Both the position numbers and the translations under genes were made by a program. The notes under the pieces were generated by a model. That model was not told the DNA's origin. It worked only from the letters and a program-made list of their open reading frames with translations, and made no database searches. Positions 44,541 through 53,549 of a stretch of DNA of 64,000 bases are shown here, in pieces (position 1 is the first letter of the stretch; each line of letters opens with the position of its first letter). The DNA is from a bacterium (lineage in GTDB: Bacteria > Hydrothermota > UBA3073 > JACQXS01 > JAQTXJ01), in NCBI GenBank assembly GCA_028716385.1, contig JAQUPX010000002.1:104656-168655 (forward strand), read 5' to 3'.

Positions 44541-45395
44541 ATGGTAGAAAATACTATTCCCGTATCTAACTCAACTCTCCCATACTCTTATAAAGAATCT
44601 GCGGCTACAAATAACCAACAAAGTTCTAACTCCGTAACAATAAACCCTTCTGATGGAGTGACAATTTCACCTGCCTTAAAATACCTTCTATCTCAGGGGG
44701 TAAATATAAATGAGTCGGAAGCTTCCATTTTGAACTCCATAACAAACTTTCACCTTATTTTTGAAGCCAAGAATAAAGAACAACTTACGGCAGATGGGTA
44801 TTTTTCAGAAAAGACAAAAAGTATGGATTTGTCTTTTACTTACACTTTTCAACAGGAAATAAGTAATAACGGAGTTAAAGAGATGCATACATTTCAAGCG
44901 GACTTTTCATTGAAACTTCAAAACATTGATAACAAATCTATAAAACCATTTGAAAAGAAAGAAGATATAATGGATTTTGTCAGAAGACTGGTAAAAGAAA
45001 TAATGGAAATTGCAAAAGACAAAGATAAATTACTCGGCGGAGTTATTTTTGACCAGGAAGACCTTGAAGAATTAAGTAAAATTGAAAACGGAAAATTAAT
45101 GCAAAAGATACAGGAATTAATCGCAACTATTATAATAGTCGCAAGAATGCAAGCTATGATGGAACAAAATAAGGATCAGGAACTTGTTCTTCTACAAACT
45201 AAAAGAGAAAAAACTTCAAGCATAGACATTAGCATAGAAAAAAGTAATATTTCTGATTTCAGTTTAACTATCAAAGACATCACGGATAAATCCGGTTTGA
45301 CAGAAGAAAGTTCAACAGAGGCTGCTTCACCGGAAATTACTGAAACAGAAACATCTGATACAGAAGTAGCCCCCTCTCAGGAACAAACAATCTAA
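44541..45395 (+). CDS. Unrecognised acidic protein with helical core
   Basis: I do not recognise this 284-aa protein. It has a Ser/Thr-rich N-terminus (1-50), then a beta-rich block (FHLIFEAKN ... MDLSFTYTFQ ... HTFQADFSLKLQNID). A charged helical core (EDIMDFVRRLVKEIMEIAKD ... IQELIATIIIVARMQAMM) and an acidic Glu/Thr/Ser tail follow. There is no signal peptide or membrane segment. I use the ATG at 44541 over the GTG at 44484. No Shine-Dalgarno is evident; GATAAT (44526-44531) lies just upstream. It precedes the D-Ala-D-Ala ligase gene, which has its own promoter. Confidence 0.55.
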   Translation: MVENTIPVSNSTLPYSYKESAATNNQQSSNSVTINPSDGVTISPALKYLLSQGVNINESEASILNSITNFHLIFEAKNKEQLTADGYFSEKTKSMDLSFTYTFQQEISNNGVKEMHTFQADFSLKLQNIDNKSIKPFEKKEDIMDFVRRLVKEIMEIAKDKDKLLGGVIFDQEDLEELSKIENGKLMQKIQELIATIIIVARMQAMMEQNKDQELVLLQTKREKTSSIDISIEKSNISDFSLTIKDITDKSGLTEESSTEAASPEITETETSDTEVAPSQEQTI

Positions 45396-45412
45396 AATAA
45401 ATTAAAAATTAC

Positions 45413-45440
45413 TTGCAAAGTTTAAATTTAATTCTAAATT
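45413..45440 (+). promoter_or_regulatory. Promoter of ddl
   Basis: TTGCAA (45413-45418), a 16-nt spacer and TAAATT (45435-45440), about 21 nt before the chosen ATG. Confidence 0.4.
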
Positions 45441-45461
45441 CCTACCTTTATGGAGGGAAAA

Positions 45462-46544
45462 ATGAGAATTGGAATTATGTTTGGTGGAAAATCAACGGAG
45501 TCTGAAGTCTCTATTAAATCAGCCAGAAGCGTTTTCAATGCCATAGATAGAAAAAAATACGAGGTAAGTTTAATTTTGATTGATAAAAAAGGACAGTGGC
45601 ACCTGAATGAAGACTCAAAATCTTTTCCTGATAAGGTAGGGACAGGTCATGACCTGTCCGACAAAGTATTCAAAAATATAGCCGTAGTCCCGGGAAAAAA
45701 CAAGAAACAAATAATATACATATCGGATTCTTTGCCTGTAAAACAAATAGACGTTATTTTTCCAATATTACACGGTGCATTCGGTGAAGACGGAACAGTA
45801 CAGGGATTACTGAAACTAATAAACATTCCTTTCGTAGGCGCCGGAGTTCTTGGCTCTGCCGTTGGAATGGATAAAGATGCAATGAAAAGATTACTCAGGG
45901 ATGCGGGAATTCCAATTGCTAAATTCATAGTATTTGAGAATCAATCAAATGCCAATTTTAATGAGGTAAGCAAATTGCTGGGCACACCGGTATTCGTAAA
46001 ACCCGCAAATGCAGGGTCATCGGTAGGAATAAATAAAGCATCTAACAAAAAACAGTTCGATGAAGCGGTTAAAGATGCATTCAAATATGATACCAAGATT
46101 ATAATAGAAGAAAATATTGAGGGCAGGGAGATAGAATGCTCCGTTCTTGGAAATGAGAATCCTGCTGCATCTATACCCGGTGAAATCGTTCCGCAACAAG
46201 AGTTTTACTCATATAAGGCTAAATATCTTGATAAAAAAGGTGCAGTCCTGAAAATTCCCGCTGATTTACCTACAAATATCGTTAAAGAAGTTCAGAGAAT
46301 TGCCATTAAAACATATAAATTGCTGTGTTGTGAAGGAATGGCAAGAGTAGATTGCTTTTTGGTGAATAATAAAAAAATACTCGTTAACGAGATAAATACT
46401 ATACCGGGGTTTACCAGTATTAGTATGTATCCTAAATTATGGGAAGCAAGCGGGCTTTCTTATTCTAAATTGATAGATAAGTTAATTCAACTTGCACTGG
46501 AACGCTTTAAAAAAGAAAATAAACTGCAAACTTCCTATTTCTAA
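45462..46544 (+). CDS. ddl: D-alanine-D-alanine ligase
   Basis: This 360-aa ATP-grasp enzyme makes the D-Ala-D-Ala dipeptide for peptidoglycan. Motifs are IGIMFGGKSTESEVSIKSA (N-terminal), FPILHGAFGEDGTVQGLL, GAGVLGSAVGMDKDAMK, KPANAGSSVGINKA and the metal/ATP loop EINTIPGFTSISMYPKLW. The start at 45462 has GGAGGG 4 nt upstream; an in-frame ATG at 45450 lies over that ribosome binding site and is unlikely. Residues about 59-66 (GTGHDLSD) are encoded by a GTAGG-capped palindrome inserted in the poorly conserved loop before the HGAFGEDG motif, without breaking the frame. It works with the DD-carboxypeptidase of this window. Confidence 0.92.
   Translation: MRIGIMFGGKSTESEVSIKSARSVFNAIDRKKYEVSLILIDKKGQWHLNEDSKSFPDKVGTGHDLSDKVFKNIAVVPGKNKKQIIYISDSLPVKQIDVIFPILHGAFGEDGTVQGLLKLINIPFVGAGVLGSAVGMDKDAMKRLLRDAGIPIAKFIVFENQSNANFNEVSKLLGTPVFVKPANAGSSVGINKASNKKQFDEAVKDAFKYDTKIIIEENIEGREIECSVLGNENPAASIPGEIVPQQEFYSYKAKYLDKKGAVLKIPADLPTNIVKEVQRIAIKTYKLLCCEGMARVDCFLVNNKKILVNEINTIPGFTSISMYPKLWEASGLSYSKLIDKLIQLALERFKKENKLQTSYF
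45636..45659. repeat. GTAGG-capped hairpin inside ddl
   Basis: GTAGG precedes GACAGGTCATGACCTGTC, a perfect 18-bp palindrome (45641-45658). It is the same family as the intergenic copies but translated in frame. Confidence 0.7.
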
Positions 46545-46848
46545 AATAGAACAAAAAATAGATTTTATCCACGAATGGACACGAATACAGAAAAAACAGT
46601 TTATACTTTACATACCTGCCCACAAACTTGTCTGCCAACCTGTTTTCTGTTCTCTTCTCTGTGGTTAATTTTTCTGTATTCTGTTTTTTCATCTCTTTAA
46701 TTCTCCTTCAATCCCTGTAAAATTTTCTGTGTTTTTCTATGCAATTCTGTGGCTAAAAATTCTTTCTGTTACTAGTAGTAGATTCTCTTTTCTGTGTTAA
46801 TCTGTGGCAAAAATCTCTTTTTTCCGTTTAGTGGAATTTTGTGCTTAG

Positions 46849-46899
46849 TTGGAGTTTGCGACGTAGGAGCATTACTCCAATTTATCCAGCTTTGCTGGG
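46849..46899. repeat. Double-hairpin dispersed repeat, copy 3
   Basis: TTGGAGTTTGCGACGTAGGA...ATTACTCCAA is followed by CCAGC-TTT-GCTGG. It is nearly identical to 3487-3537. Confidence 0.8.
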
Positions 46900-46947
46900 C
46901 TTAGTGCTTTTGTGGCAAATTTTCTTTTCCCCTTTTTCATTTTATCC

Positions 46948-46975
46948 TTGACATATTTATAATATAAGTTATCTA
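46948..46975 (+). promoter_or_regulatory. Promoter of rpsG-fusA
   Basis: TTGACA (46948-46953), a 16-nt spacer and TATCTA (46970-46975). Confidence 0.5.
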
Positions 46976-47010
46976 TATCAAACTTAATTAAAAATCAGGA
47001 GGAGGTAATT

Positions 47011-47026
47011 CCTGTCTGACGACAGG
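47011..47026 (+). repeat. Hairpin between Shine-Dalgarno and start codon of rpsG
   Basis: CCTGTC-TGAC-GACAGG is a 6-bp stem with a 4-nt loop. It lies between AGGAGGAGGT (46997-47006) and the ATG at 47036, stretching the linear spacing to 29 nt, or 13 nt if the hairpin is skipped. Confidence 0.75.
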
Positions 47027-47035
47027 TAAAAAAGT

Positions 47036-47503
47036 ATGAGAAGAAGAGGCGCAGAACTAAGGGAAACGGCACCTGACCCTAAGTATAATGAAATATTAGC
47101 CGGGAAATTCATAAACTATATGATGATGGGTGGTAAAAAATATACATCCGAACGGATATTTTATGAAGCATTAAAAATAGCTGAAGAAAAGGCCGGAAAG
47201 CCAGGTATCACAGTCTTTAATCAGGCAATGAACAATGTTAAACCCCTATTAGAAGTAAGACCAAGACGAGTAGGCGGAGCAACATACCAGGTTCCTTACG
47301 AAGTAAGACCAAACCGCGCAATTGCGCTTACAATAAGATGGGTAGTCGCAGCTGCAAGAGCAAAGAAAGGTAAACCAATGGCCGGTAAACTCGCTGAGGA
47401 ACTATTGCTTGCACTTGAAAATAAAGGCGATGCATATAAGAAAAGGGAAGATATGCACAAAATGGCAGATGCTAATAGAGCGTTCGCACATTTCAGGTGG
47501 TAG
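47036..47503 (+). CDS. rpsG: 30S ribosomal protein S7
   Basis: This 155-aa protein is S7, which nucleates assembly of the 30S head and contacts the E and P sites. The family motifs are YMMMGGKKYTSERIFYEAL, NVKPLLEVRPRRVGGATYQV and KREDMHKMADANRAFAHFRW. No alternative start fits better than 47036, yet the Shine-Dalgarno sequence is 29 nt away because a hairpin separates them. fusA follows after 33 nt. The usual str-operon partner rpsL is missing upstream and no tuf follows fusA here. Confidence 0.95.
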   Translation: MRRRGAELRETAPDPKYNEILAGKFINYMMMGGKKYTSERIFYEALKIAEEKAGKPGITVFNQAMNNVKPLLEVRPRRVGGATYQVPYEVRPNRAIALTIRWVVAAARAKKGKPMAGKLAEELLLALENKGDAYKKREDMHKMADANRAFAHFRW

Positions 47504-47536
47504 CAAGGTAACATTTTTCCCATTATATAAAATAAA

Positions 47537-49564
47537 ATGCCCATAGAGGATATTCGTAATATAGGTTTAATCGCTCATATAGACGCCGGTAAAACTACTA
47601 CTACCGAACGTATCCTTTATTACACCGATAGCACCTACAAAATAGGTGGAGTAGATGAAGGCACCACGGTAATGGACTGGATGCCGGAAGAACGGGCAAG
47701 AGGAATTACAATAACTGCTGCCTCAACTACCTGCTATTGGAAAGGCAAACAAATAAACATCATAGATACTCCCGGACATATTGATTTTACGGGTGAGGTA
47801 GAAAGAAGTCTCGTAGTTCTTGATGGTGTAGTTATGATTTTTAGCGCGGTAGAGGGAGTAGAATCACAGTCCGAAGCCGTATGGTACCAGGCAAACAAAT
47901 ATAACGTTCCACGAATAGTTTTAATAAACAAACTTGATAGAATTGGAGCAGAACCCTTTGAATGCATTAAGATGATAACCGAAAGGTTAAACAGTAATGT
48001 ATTAAAAATGCAATTTCCGATTGGTATAGAAGATAAATTTTATAGTATATGTGATATATTAGAAGAAAAAATAATAGAATGGGATAAGGGCTCGGATGGT
48101 AAAGAATTTGTGGTAAAGCCTATTCCGGAGAATCTTATGCCGGAGTTTAATAAAGCGCTTAAGGAATTAATAGAAACTATTGCCGATAATGACGAACATA
48201 TAGGAGATTTATATCTTGAAAATAAACCTATAAGCAAACAAGAATTAATCGCTGCCATTCGCAGACTTACGATTGAAAAACAATTTGTTCCCATATTTTT
48301 TGGGTCTTCATTAAGAAATATTGGTGTCCAGCCTTTAATCGAAGGAATAGTAAATTTCCTGCCATCTCCACTTGATAGAAATTTAGACCATATCCCCGAC
48401 AAAAGTAAATTTTGCGGACTGATTTTTAAGCTTTATTCCGATGCACACGGGACTCTTGTTTATTTAAGAATTTATACAGGGACAATTAATGCCGGTGAAT
48501 ACGTAATGGATGTAAATTCCGGTGTGAAAGAAAGAATTTCCCAGATATTTTTAATGCAGGGAGATAAAAGGGAATCCATAAAATCTGCTAGTGCAGGTGA
48601 TATTGTTGCAATTTATGGTCCCAAGCAAGTGAAAACAGGTCATACACTTGCAGCGCTGGATTCGAAAATAATATTAAAATCTCCCGATTTCCCCGAACCT
48701 GTTATTTTTGCAACTATTAAGCCGAACACTCATCAGGACGAAGAAAAACTTGGAATGGTATTACAAAAATTAGTGTTGGACGACCCGACTCTTTTTATAA
48801 AAACAGATACCGAAAGCGGCGAATTAATACTATCCGGTATGGGAGAATTGCATCTTGAAGTCCTTCTCCAGAGAATGGAACGGGAATTTTCAATAAAAGC
48901 ACGATTGTCGGCTCCACAAGTAAGCTATAAAGAAACAATTACAAAAGGCGCTAGTGAACGCGGTGAATTTATAAAACAAAGTGGCGGCAAAGGACAATAT
49001 GGAGACGTAGAACTTGAAATCAAACCACTTGAAAGAAGCGCCGGGTTTGTATTTAAAAATAAAGTGCGGGAAGGCTCAATCCCGAGAGAATATTTCCCTT
49101 CCATCCGTAAAGGTGTGGAAGACTCGCTTAAAACCGGAGTCCTTGCAGGGTTCCCTGTCGTAGATGTCGAAGTGACTATAACCGACGGTTCTTTTCATAC
49201 GGTAGACTCATCGGATATTGCTTTTGAAACTGCAGCTTCTATGGCAGTTAAAGCAGCCATAGGAAAATCAAACCCAATACTTCTTGAACCAATAATGAGA
49301 TTGGAAATAATTGCTCCTCCCGAATACATAGGCGCAATAATAGATGATTTGAGCGCGAGAGGCGGCAAAATCTTATCAATGGCAGGAGTAGGCGCAAGAC
49401 ATAATATTTTCGCTTCCTGCCCTATGAGAAAATTATTCGGATATGCAACTGCAATAAGGTCTGCAACACAAGGCAGAGCAATATATATAATGAAATTTGA
49501 TAGCTATTGTGAATTACGTAAAGATGAAGAAATTGAAGTATTAGAAAAATTACGAGGCTATTAA
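47537..49564 (+). CDS. fusA: Elongation factor G
   Basis: This 675-aa translational GTPase drives ribosomal translocation. G1 is AHIDAGKTTTTERIL, followed by the switch I region DEGTTVMDWMPEERARGITI, G3 DTPGHIDF and G4 NKLDR. Domains II to V are all present, with domain IV in ERGEFIKQSGGKGQYGDVEL and domain V in LLEPIMRLEI. It is at the short end of the family and the DEGTTVMDW form resembles EF-G2-like sequences, although synteny with rpsG argues that it is the main EF-G. There is no visible Shine-Dalgarno, which fits translational coupling to rpsG. Confidence 0.92.
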   Translation: MPIEDIRNIGLIAHIDAGKTTTTERILYYTDSTYKIGGVDEGTTVMDWMPEERARGITITAASTTCYWKGKQINIIDTPGHIDFTGEVERSLVVLDGVVMIFSAVEGVESQSEAVWYQANKYNVPRIVLINKLDRIGAEPFECIKMITERLNSNVLKMQFPIGIEDKFYSICDILEEKIIEWDKGSDGKEFVVKPIPENLMPEFNKALKELIETIADNDEHIGDLYLENKPISKQELIAAIRRLTIEKQFVPIFFGSSLRNIGVQPLIEGIVNFLPSPLDRNLDHIPDKSKFCGLIFKLYSDAHGTLVYLRIYTGTINAGEYVMDVNSGVKERISQIFLMQGDKRESIKSASAGDIVAIYGPKQVKTGHTLAALDSKIILKSPDFPEPVIFATIKPNTHQDEEKLGMVLQKLVLDDPTLFIKTDTESGELILSGMGELHLEVLLQRMEREFSIKARLSAPQVSYKETITKGASERGEFIKQSGGKGQYGDVELEIKPLERSAGFVFKNKVREGSIPREYFPSIRKGVEDSLKTGVLAGFPVVDVEVTITDGSFHTVDSSDIAFETAASMAVKAAIGKSNPILLEPIMRLEIIAPPEYIGAIIDDLSARGGKILSMAGVGARHNIFASCPMRKLFGYATAIRSATQGRAIYIMKFDSYCELRKDEEIEVLEKLRGY

Positions 49565-49639
49565 AGGAAAAATCAAAAATTAAAAATAAAATATCAAATA
49601 TACCACAAAACTACTGCCGTTAAATACCTTTTTCTCCAT

Positions 49640-49661
49640 GTAGGCACGAATTCAATTCGTG
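49640..49661. repeat. GTAGG-capped hairpin
   Basis: GTAGG followed by CACGAATT-C-AATTCGTG, a perfect 8-bp stem. It is the same family as 5747-5772, with a paired change in the stem. Confidence 0.75.
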
Positions 49662-49715
49662 TTTTTTCTCTTTGTAAACATTCCACCCCTCCCAAAAAAC
49701 ACTTTCAAATTCAGG

Positions 49716-49743
49716 TTGACAAATTAAGAAAAAAGATTAGGTA
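49716..49743 (+). promoter_or_regulatory. Candidate promoter of etfBA
   Basis: TTGACA (49716-49721) with a weak TAGGTA 16 nt later. An AT-rich TTTTTGATATTTAATTTGAT string precedes the ribosome binding site. Confidence 0.4.
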
Positions 49744-49849
49744 TAAACAATCATTGAAGATAGAGAAAGAATGTTTGTGTAGTCTAATTTTTGGTGTTTT
49801 ATATTTGATTCTTAATTTTTGATATTTAATTTGATTATAGGGAGGTAGT

Positions 49850-50608
49850 ATGGACAGTATTGTTTGCATAAAAAGAGTTCCCCAGACAACGGATTTAGAA
49901 CTAAAAATAGATTCTTCCGGCAAAGATATCCAAAAAGACCGTTTAACTTTTGACATTAATGAATCCGATAGCTATGCAATTGAAGAAGCTATCAGGCTTA
50001 AAGAAAAACTCGGCGGGACCGTTACCCTTGTCTCTATCGGGGAAATAGGAAATGATGACATCATACGAATGGGACTTGCAAAAGGAGCAGATTCGGCAAT
50101 ACGAATAGAATATACCGGCGAATTAGACGGGTTTGCTACGGCGCAATTATTAAAAAATACCATTAAAGACTTAAAATTTGATATTATATTTACGGGTTGT
50201 ATGGCTCAGGATGATGGGTATTCTATGGTAGGACAAACACTTGCAGAACTCCTTGGCATACCTTATGCAAGTTTAGTCGTAAAACTTGACGTAGAAAACA
50301 ATCTGGCAACGATAAACAGGGAACTCGAAGGTAGTTTAATCGAGAAAAGTGAAATCAAACTACCTGCATTATTCACAATCCAAACAGGCATAAATGAACC
50401 CCGTTATGCTTCATTGATGGCGATAAGAAAGGCAGCAGGCAAAGAAATAAAAATTACTGACGCAAAAAGCACTGAACTTGTTAAAAATACGACTATAACA
50501 AAATTATTTACTCCTCCCCCATCGAAACAGGCTGAAATATTGCCGGGAACTACGGACGAGAAAGCCGTCAAACTGACGGGAATCCTCAAAGAAAAGGGGG
50601 TAATATGA
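49850..50608 (+). CDS. etfB: Electron transfer flavoprotein beta subunit
   Basis: This 252-aa protein is EtfB/FixA, which binds AMP or FAD and relays electrons with EtfA. The pattern IVCIKRVPQTTDLELKID at the start, DSYAIEEAIRLKEKLGG, RMGLAKGADSAIRIEY and DIIFTGCMAQDDGYSMVGQ are typical. Its stop overlaps the etfA start by 4 nt. GGGAGGT lies 5 nt before the ATG. No acyl-CoA dehydrogenase or fix genes are nearby, so the electron partner is unknown; nearby amino-acid genes suggest a catabolic link. Confidence 0.9.
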   Translation: MDSIVCIKRVPQTTDLELKIDSSGKDIQKDRLTFDINESDSYAIEEAIRLKEKLGGTVTLVSIGEIGNDDIIRMGLAKGADSAIRIEYTGELDGFATAQLLKNTIKDLKFDIIFTGCMAQDDGYSMVGQTLAELLGIPYASLVVKLDVENNLATINRELEGSLIEKSEIKLPALFTIQTGINEPRYASLMAIRKAAGKEIKITDAKSTELVKNTTITKLFTPPPSKQAEILPGTTDEKAVKLTGILKEKGVI

Positions 50609-51597
50609 AAGACATCTTTATATTGATTGAACATAGACGCGGGGAAATAAGAAATATATCTTTTGAACTGTTAACCAAAGCCAGGGAATTATCCGAAAAA
50701 ACAGGCGGGAAAGTCACTGCTCTTTTATTGGGACATCAGACTGAATCTTTCATAAACGAAATCAAATCTTCAGCCCATCGCATTATCGTTATAGAAGACG
50801 AAAAACTTAAAGATTTCAATTCCGAATATTATACGGCTACGCTTTTTAACGTATTAACTACTGAAAAACCTTTTCTTACATTGATAGGACATACTGCATT
50901 CGGTATAGATATTGCTCCTGCACTTGGAAGTAAACTTAATATCCCTGTTGCTACGGATTGCATAGGGATTGAAATAGACAATAACATAATTGTAACAAGA
51001 CAAATGTATGGCGGGAAATTAAACGCTACAATAAATTTTAAAGACAGTTCACAGTTTTTAGTTACAGTACGACAAGGCGCTTTTCCTGTAAGCGAAACGA
51101 ATCTAAGTGTGGAACATCCCGCTATGGCGGCGACTGAAATAACGAAAACTCCGTCTACATTAACGGAAGACATTGCGGCAATAAAATTTCTTGAATACAT
51201 AGAAGCCGCAACCGGTGGAGTAGATATAACTAAGGCGAATATCGTAATAGGAATAGGACGAGGCGTAAAAGAACAAGAAAACCTAAAAATAATAGAAGAC
51301 TTTGCGCAGGCAATTGGTGGAGTAGTTGGATGTTCCAGACCGGTAGCAGACTCAGGTTGGCTGCCCAAAGACAGACAAGTAGGTTCTTCCGGTAAAACGA
51401 TAAAACCCAAACTTTATATTGCAATGGGAATATCCGGTGCATCACAGCATATATCCGGTATGAAAGGTTCGGAAACGATAATCGCCATTAACAAAGACCC
51501 TAACGCTCCCATATTTAATGAAGCAAATTATGGAATTGTAGACGATTTGTTCAAAGTCATTCCCGCATTGAAAAAGAAAATAGAAGAGTTGAAATAA
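50605..51597 (+). CDS. etfA: Electron transfer flavoprotein alpha subunit
   Basis: This 330-aa protein is EtfA/FixB. The C-terminal FAD domain is clear: IGIGRGVKEQENLKIIEDFA, GGVVGCSRPVADSGWLPKDR, QVGSSGKTIKPKLYIAMGIS, then GASQHISGMKGSETIIAINK and DPNAPIF. No ferredoxin domain is fused to the N-terminus. It overlaps etfB by 4 nt and together they form the heterodimer. Whether the pair performs electron bifurcation cannot be settled from these sequences alone. Confidence 0.92.
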   Translation: MKDIFILIEHRRGEIRNISFELLTKARELSEKTGGKVTALLLGHQTESFINEIKSSAHRIIVIEDEKLKDFNSEYYTATLFNVLTTEKPFLTLIGHTAFGIDIAPALGSKLNIPVATDCIGIEIDNNIIVTRQMYGGKLNATINFKDSSQFLVTVRQGAFPVSETNLSVEHPAMAATEITKTPSTLTEDIAAIKFLEYIEAATGGVDITKANIVIGIGRGVKEQENLKIIEDFAQAIGGVVGCSRPVADSGWLPKDRQVGSSGKTIKPKLYIAMGISGASQHISGMKGSETIIAINKDPNAPIFNEANYGIVDDLFKVIPALKKKIEELK

Positions 51598-51707
51598 TAA
51601 ATCTGCGCTTTTAGCTTAATTTTTTAAGCCTGAAGTGTATCTCACTGCAGTATTTTTGATATTTAATTTTTAATATTTGATATTTGATTTTATGATAGGG
51701 GGGAAAG

Positions 51708-52256
51708 ATGGAAATATTAAACTTAATTAAAGAAAGACGAAGCATAAGAAAATATAAACCAATACCGGTTACAAATGAGCAATTAAATCAGGTTCTCGAA
51801 TCTGCAAGATGGGCGCCTTCGTGGGCAAACACACAATGCGTAAAATTTATCGTAATTAAAGACCCGGATATGAAAGAAAAACTCCAAAACACGCTTACGC
51901 CACGAAATCCTTCAAGAGAGGCTATGATTCAAGCTCCAATAGTGATAGTCGCATGCGCGGAAACAAATAAAGCAGGTTACAAAGAGGGAAAACCTACTAC
52001 GGATAAAAACGAATGGTTTATGTTTGATACTGCGCTTGCACTGCAAAACCTAACACTTACGGCACATTCACTCGGATTGGGAACTGTTCATATCGGCGCT
52101 TTTGACGCTAAAATGGCAGGCAGTTTGCTTGAAATTCCGGAAGGTATAGTAGTTGTAGAACTTATACCTCTTGGACATCCGGATATTACCCCTTCTCCCA
52201 CACCACGAAAAGAATTGAAAGAGATTGTGTTTAATGAAAAATACGGTAAAAGATAG
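51708..52256 (+). CDS. Nitroreductase family flavoprotein
   Basis: This 182-aa FMN-dependent oxidoreductase begins EILNLIKERRSIRKYKPIPV and continues ESARWAPSWANTQCVKFIVI, the phosphate- and flavin-binding pattern of the nitroreductase family. ALALQNLTLTAHSLGLGTVHIG and VELIPLGHPD follow. The physiological substrate is unknown. A strong GGGGGG-type Shine-Dalgarno precedes it, and the aminotransferase gene follows after 11 nt, so the pair is likely cotranscribed. Confidence 0.85.
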   Translation: MEILNLIKERRSIRKYKPIPVTNEQLNQVLESARWAPSWANTQCVKFIVIKDPDMKEKLQNTLTPRNPSREAMIQAPIVIVACAETNKAGYKEGKPTTDKNEWFMFDTALALQNLTLTAHSLGLGTVHIGAFDAKMAGSLLEIPEGIVVVELIPLGHPDITPSPTPRKELKEIVFNEKYGKR

Positions 52257-52267
52257 AAATAAATAAA

Positions 52268-53500
52268 ATGAAAAACTTGAACGATATTATAGTTAAAGGT
52301 GAAAAAATAACGCCTATTCTCAAATGCGTATGGGAAAATATGCCTTCTCAATTGAAACAAGTTATGGGAAAGGAAGACCCGATATTTGAAATAAGCGCAA
52401 AAGCCGAAGCTGTAAGACTAAAGAAAAAAGAACTTGTCCGGGCAGAAAGCGGTCAAATAAGAGGCATACTCCCTGAACTCGAAACATACTACAGTCCCCC
52501 TATCGGGAAGGTTGAATTACGAACTTTGTTAGCAGAGTTCTGGTCAAAATTCTACAACTTAAAGGATATAACTTATGAAAACATCGCGATAACCAATGGC
52601 GCAAGTCAGGGACTTTCTTTGTTGATGGAAATGCTTGTATATAAACAAAAAGTAATACTGAATGTCCCTTACTGGCCGAATACGCCGGATATCATTACAC
52701 GAACCGGAGGTAAATACATAGAATTTGAATTAGTTGATACCAAAGGGAAACTAAGACTTTCAGAGTTAAGTAAATTAGTAAAAAAAGAAAATGCTCATAT
52801 TATGTTTATTAATTTTCCTAATAATCCATCGGGTATAGCTCTGGATAAACAACAGATGACTGATTTGGCAGAGTTTTCAAGAAAACATAATCTTATTATT
52901 ATTTCGGATGAAGTGTATAACCGAATCCGTTTTAAGGGCACTCCATCAACTATGCTGTCTTTTGCACCTGAACGCACGGTATCGGTATGCTCTGCATCCA
53001 AAGAATATCTTATCCCGGGAGCACGAATTGGGTATGTCATATCGGCATCCAAAACGATTACAAACGTGTTTTTTAAACAACTCGTAAGAATAGATTCCTC
53101 CTGCGTAAGCACAATAGGACAGGATATTATCTTACCCATTATAAAAAAGGAAACCGAAGAACTTAAGAATAACAAACCATTGAGTTTTCTCCCACCTGTG
53201 CTTAAGGAATTAAAACAACGTAGAGATGCACTTGGCAAACAGCTTAAAGAAACAGGATTTGAAATTGCGGGTGGGTTGCCTGACGGTTCTATATTTATGT
53301 TCGCAAAAATACCGGAAACGCTAAAAATAAGCGATACGAAATTCATTGAAAAAGCAATTCAAATGGGAAAAATAAGCGGTATTCCCGGAAGCGAATGTGG
53401 GAAACCCGGATGGATAAGATTTTGCTTTGGGTTTGTAAAATCAGAAGACATTGATAGATTCGGTAAAAACTTGAAAGATGTAGTTAAAGCCGTAAAATAA
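52268..53500 (+). CDS. Class I/II pyridoxal-phosphate aminotransferase
   Basis: This 410-aa fold-type I aminotransferase has FINFPNNPSGIALDKQQM (PLP ring Asn), ISDEVYNRIRF (Asp and Tyr), the Schiff-base lysine in CSASKEYLIPGARIGY, and a C-terminal Arg in SECGKPGWIRFCFGF. These suggest an aspartate-, tyrosine- or alanine-type enzyme. The specific amino acid cannot be read. The gene sits in a region with homoserine and sulfur-amino-acid enzymes, so a C4 amino-acid substrate is possible. It follows the nitroreductase by 11 nt. Confidence 0.85.
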   Translation: MKNLNDIIVKGEKITPILKCVWENMPSQLKQVMGKEDPIFEISAKAEAVRLKKKELVRAESGQIRGILPELETYYSPPIGKVELRTLLAEFWSKFYNLKDITYENIAITNGASQGLSLLMEMLVYKQKVILNVPYWPNTPDIITRTGGKYIEFELVDTKGKLRLSELSKLVKKENAHIMFINFPNNPSGIALDKQQMTDLAEFSRKHNLIIISDEVYNRIRFKGTPSTMLSFAPERTVSVCSASKEYLIPGARIGYVISASKTITNVFFKQLVRIDSSCVSTIGQDIILPIIKKETEELKNNKPLSFLPPVLKELKQRRDALGKQLKETGFEIAGGLPDGSIFMFAKIPETLKISDTKFIEKAIQMGKISGIPGSECGKPGWIRFCFGFVKSEDIDRFGKNLKDVVKAVK

Positions 53501-53549
53501 ATTTCTATATTATTTTAATCTTAAAATATCACAAATCGTGCGCTCTTAT

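Larger units (their letters stand above)
46545..47035. other. Repeat-rich spacer upstream of rpsG
   Basis: This 491-bp stretch holds many CTGTGG/CTGTGTT word strings (46640-46830), the double-hairpin repeat (46849-46899), the rpsG promoter and ribosome binding site. No rpsL gene is present, although rpsL normally precedes rpsG. Confidence 0.65.

Noticed and set aside
50829..51410. 193-codon minus-strand open frame
   Set aside because: It is antisense to etfA, with no ribosome binding site or recognisable protein.
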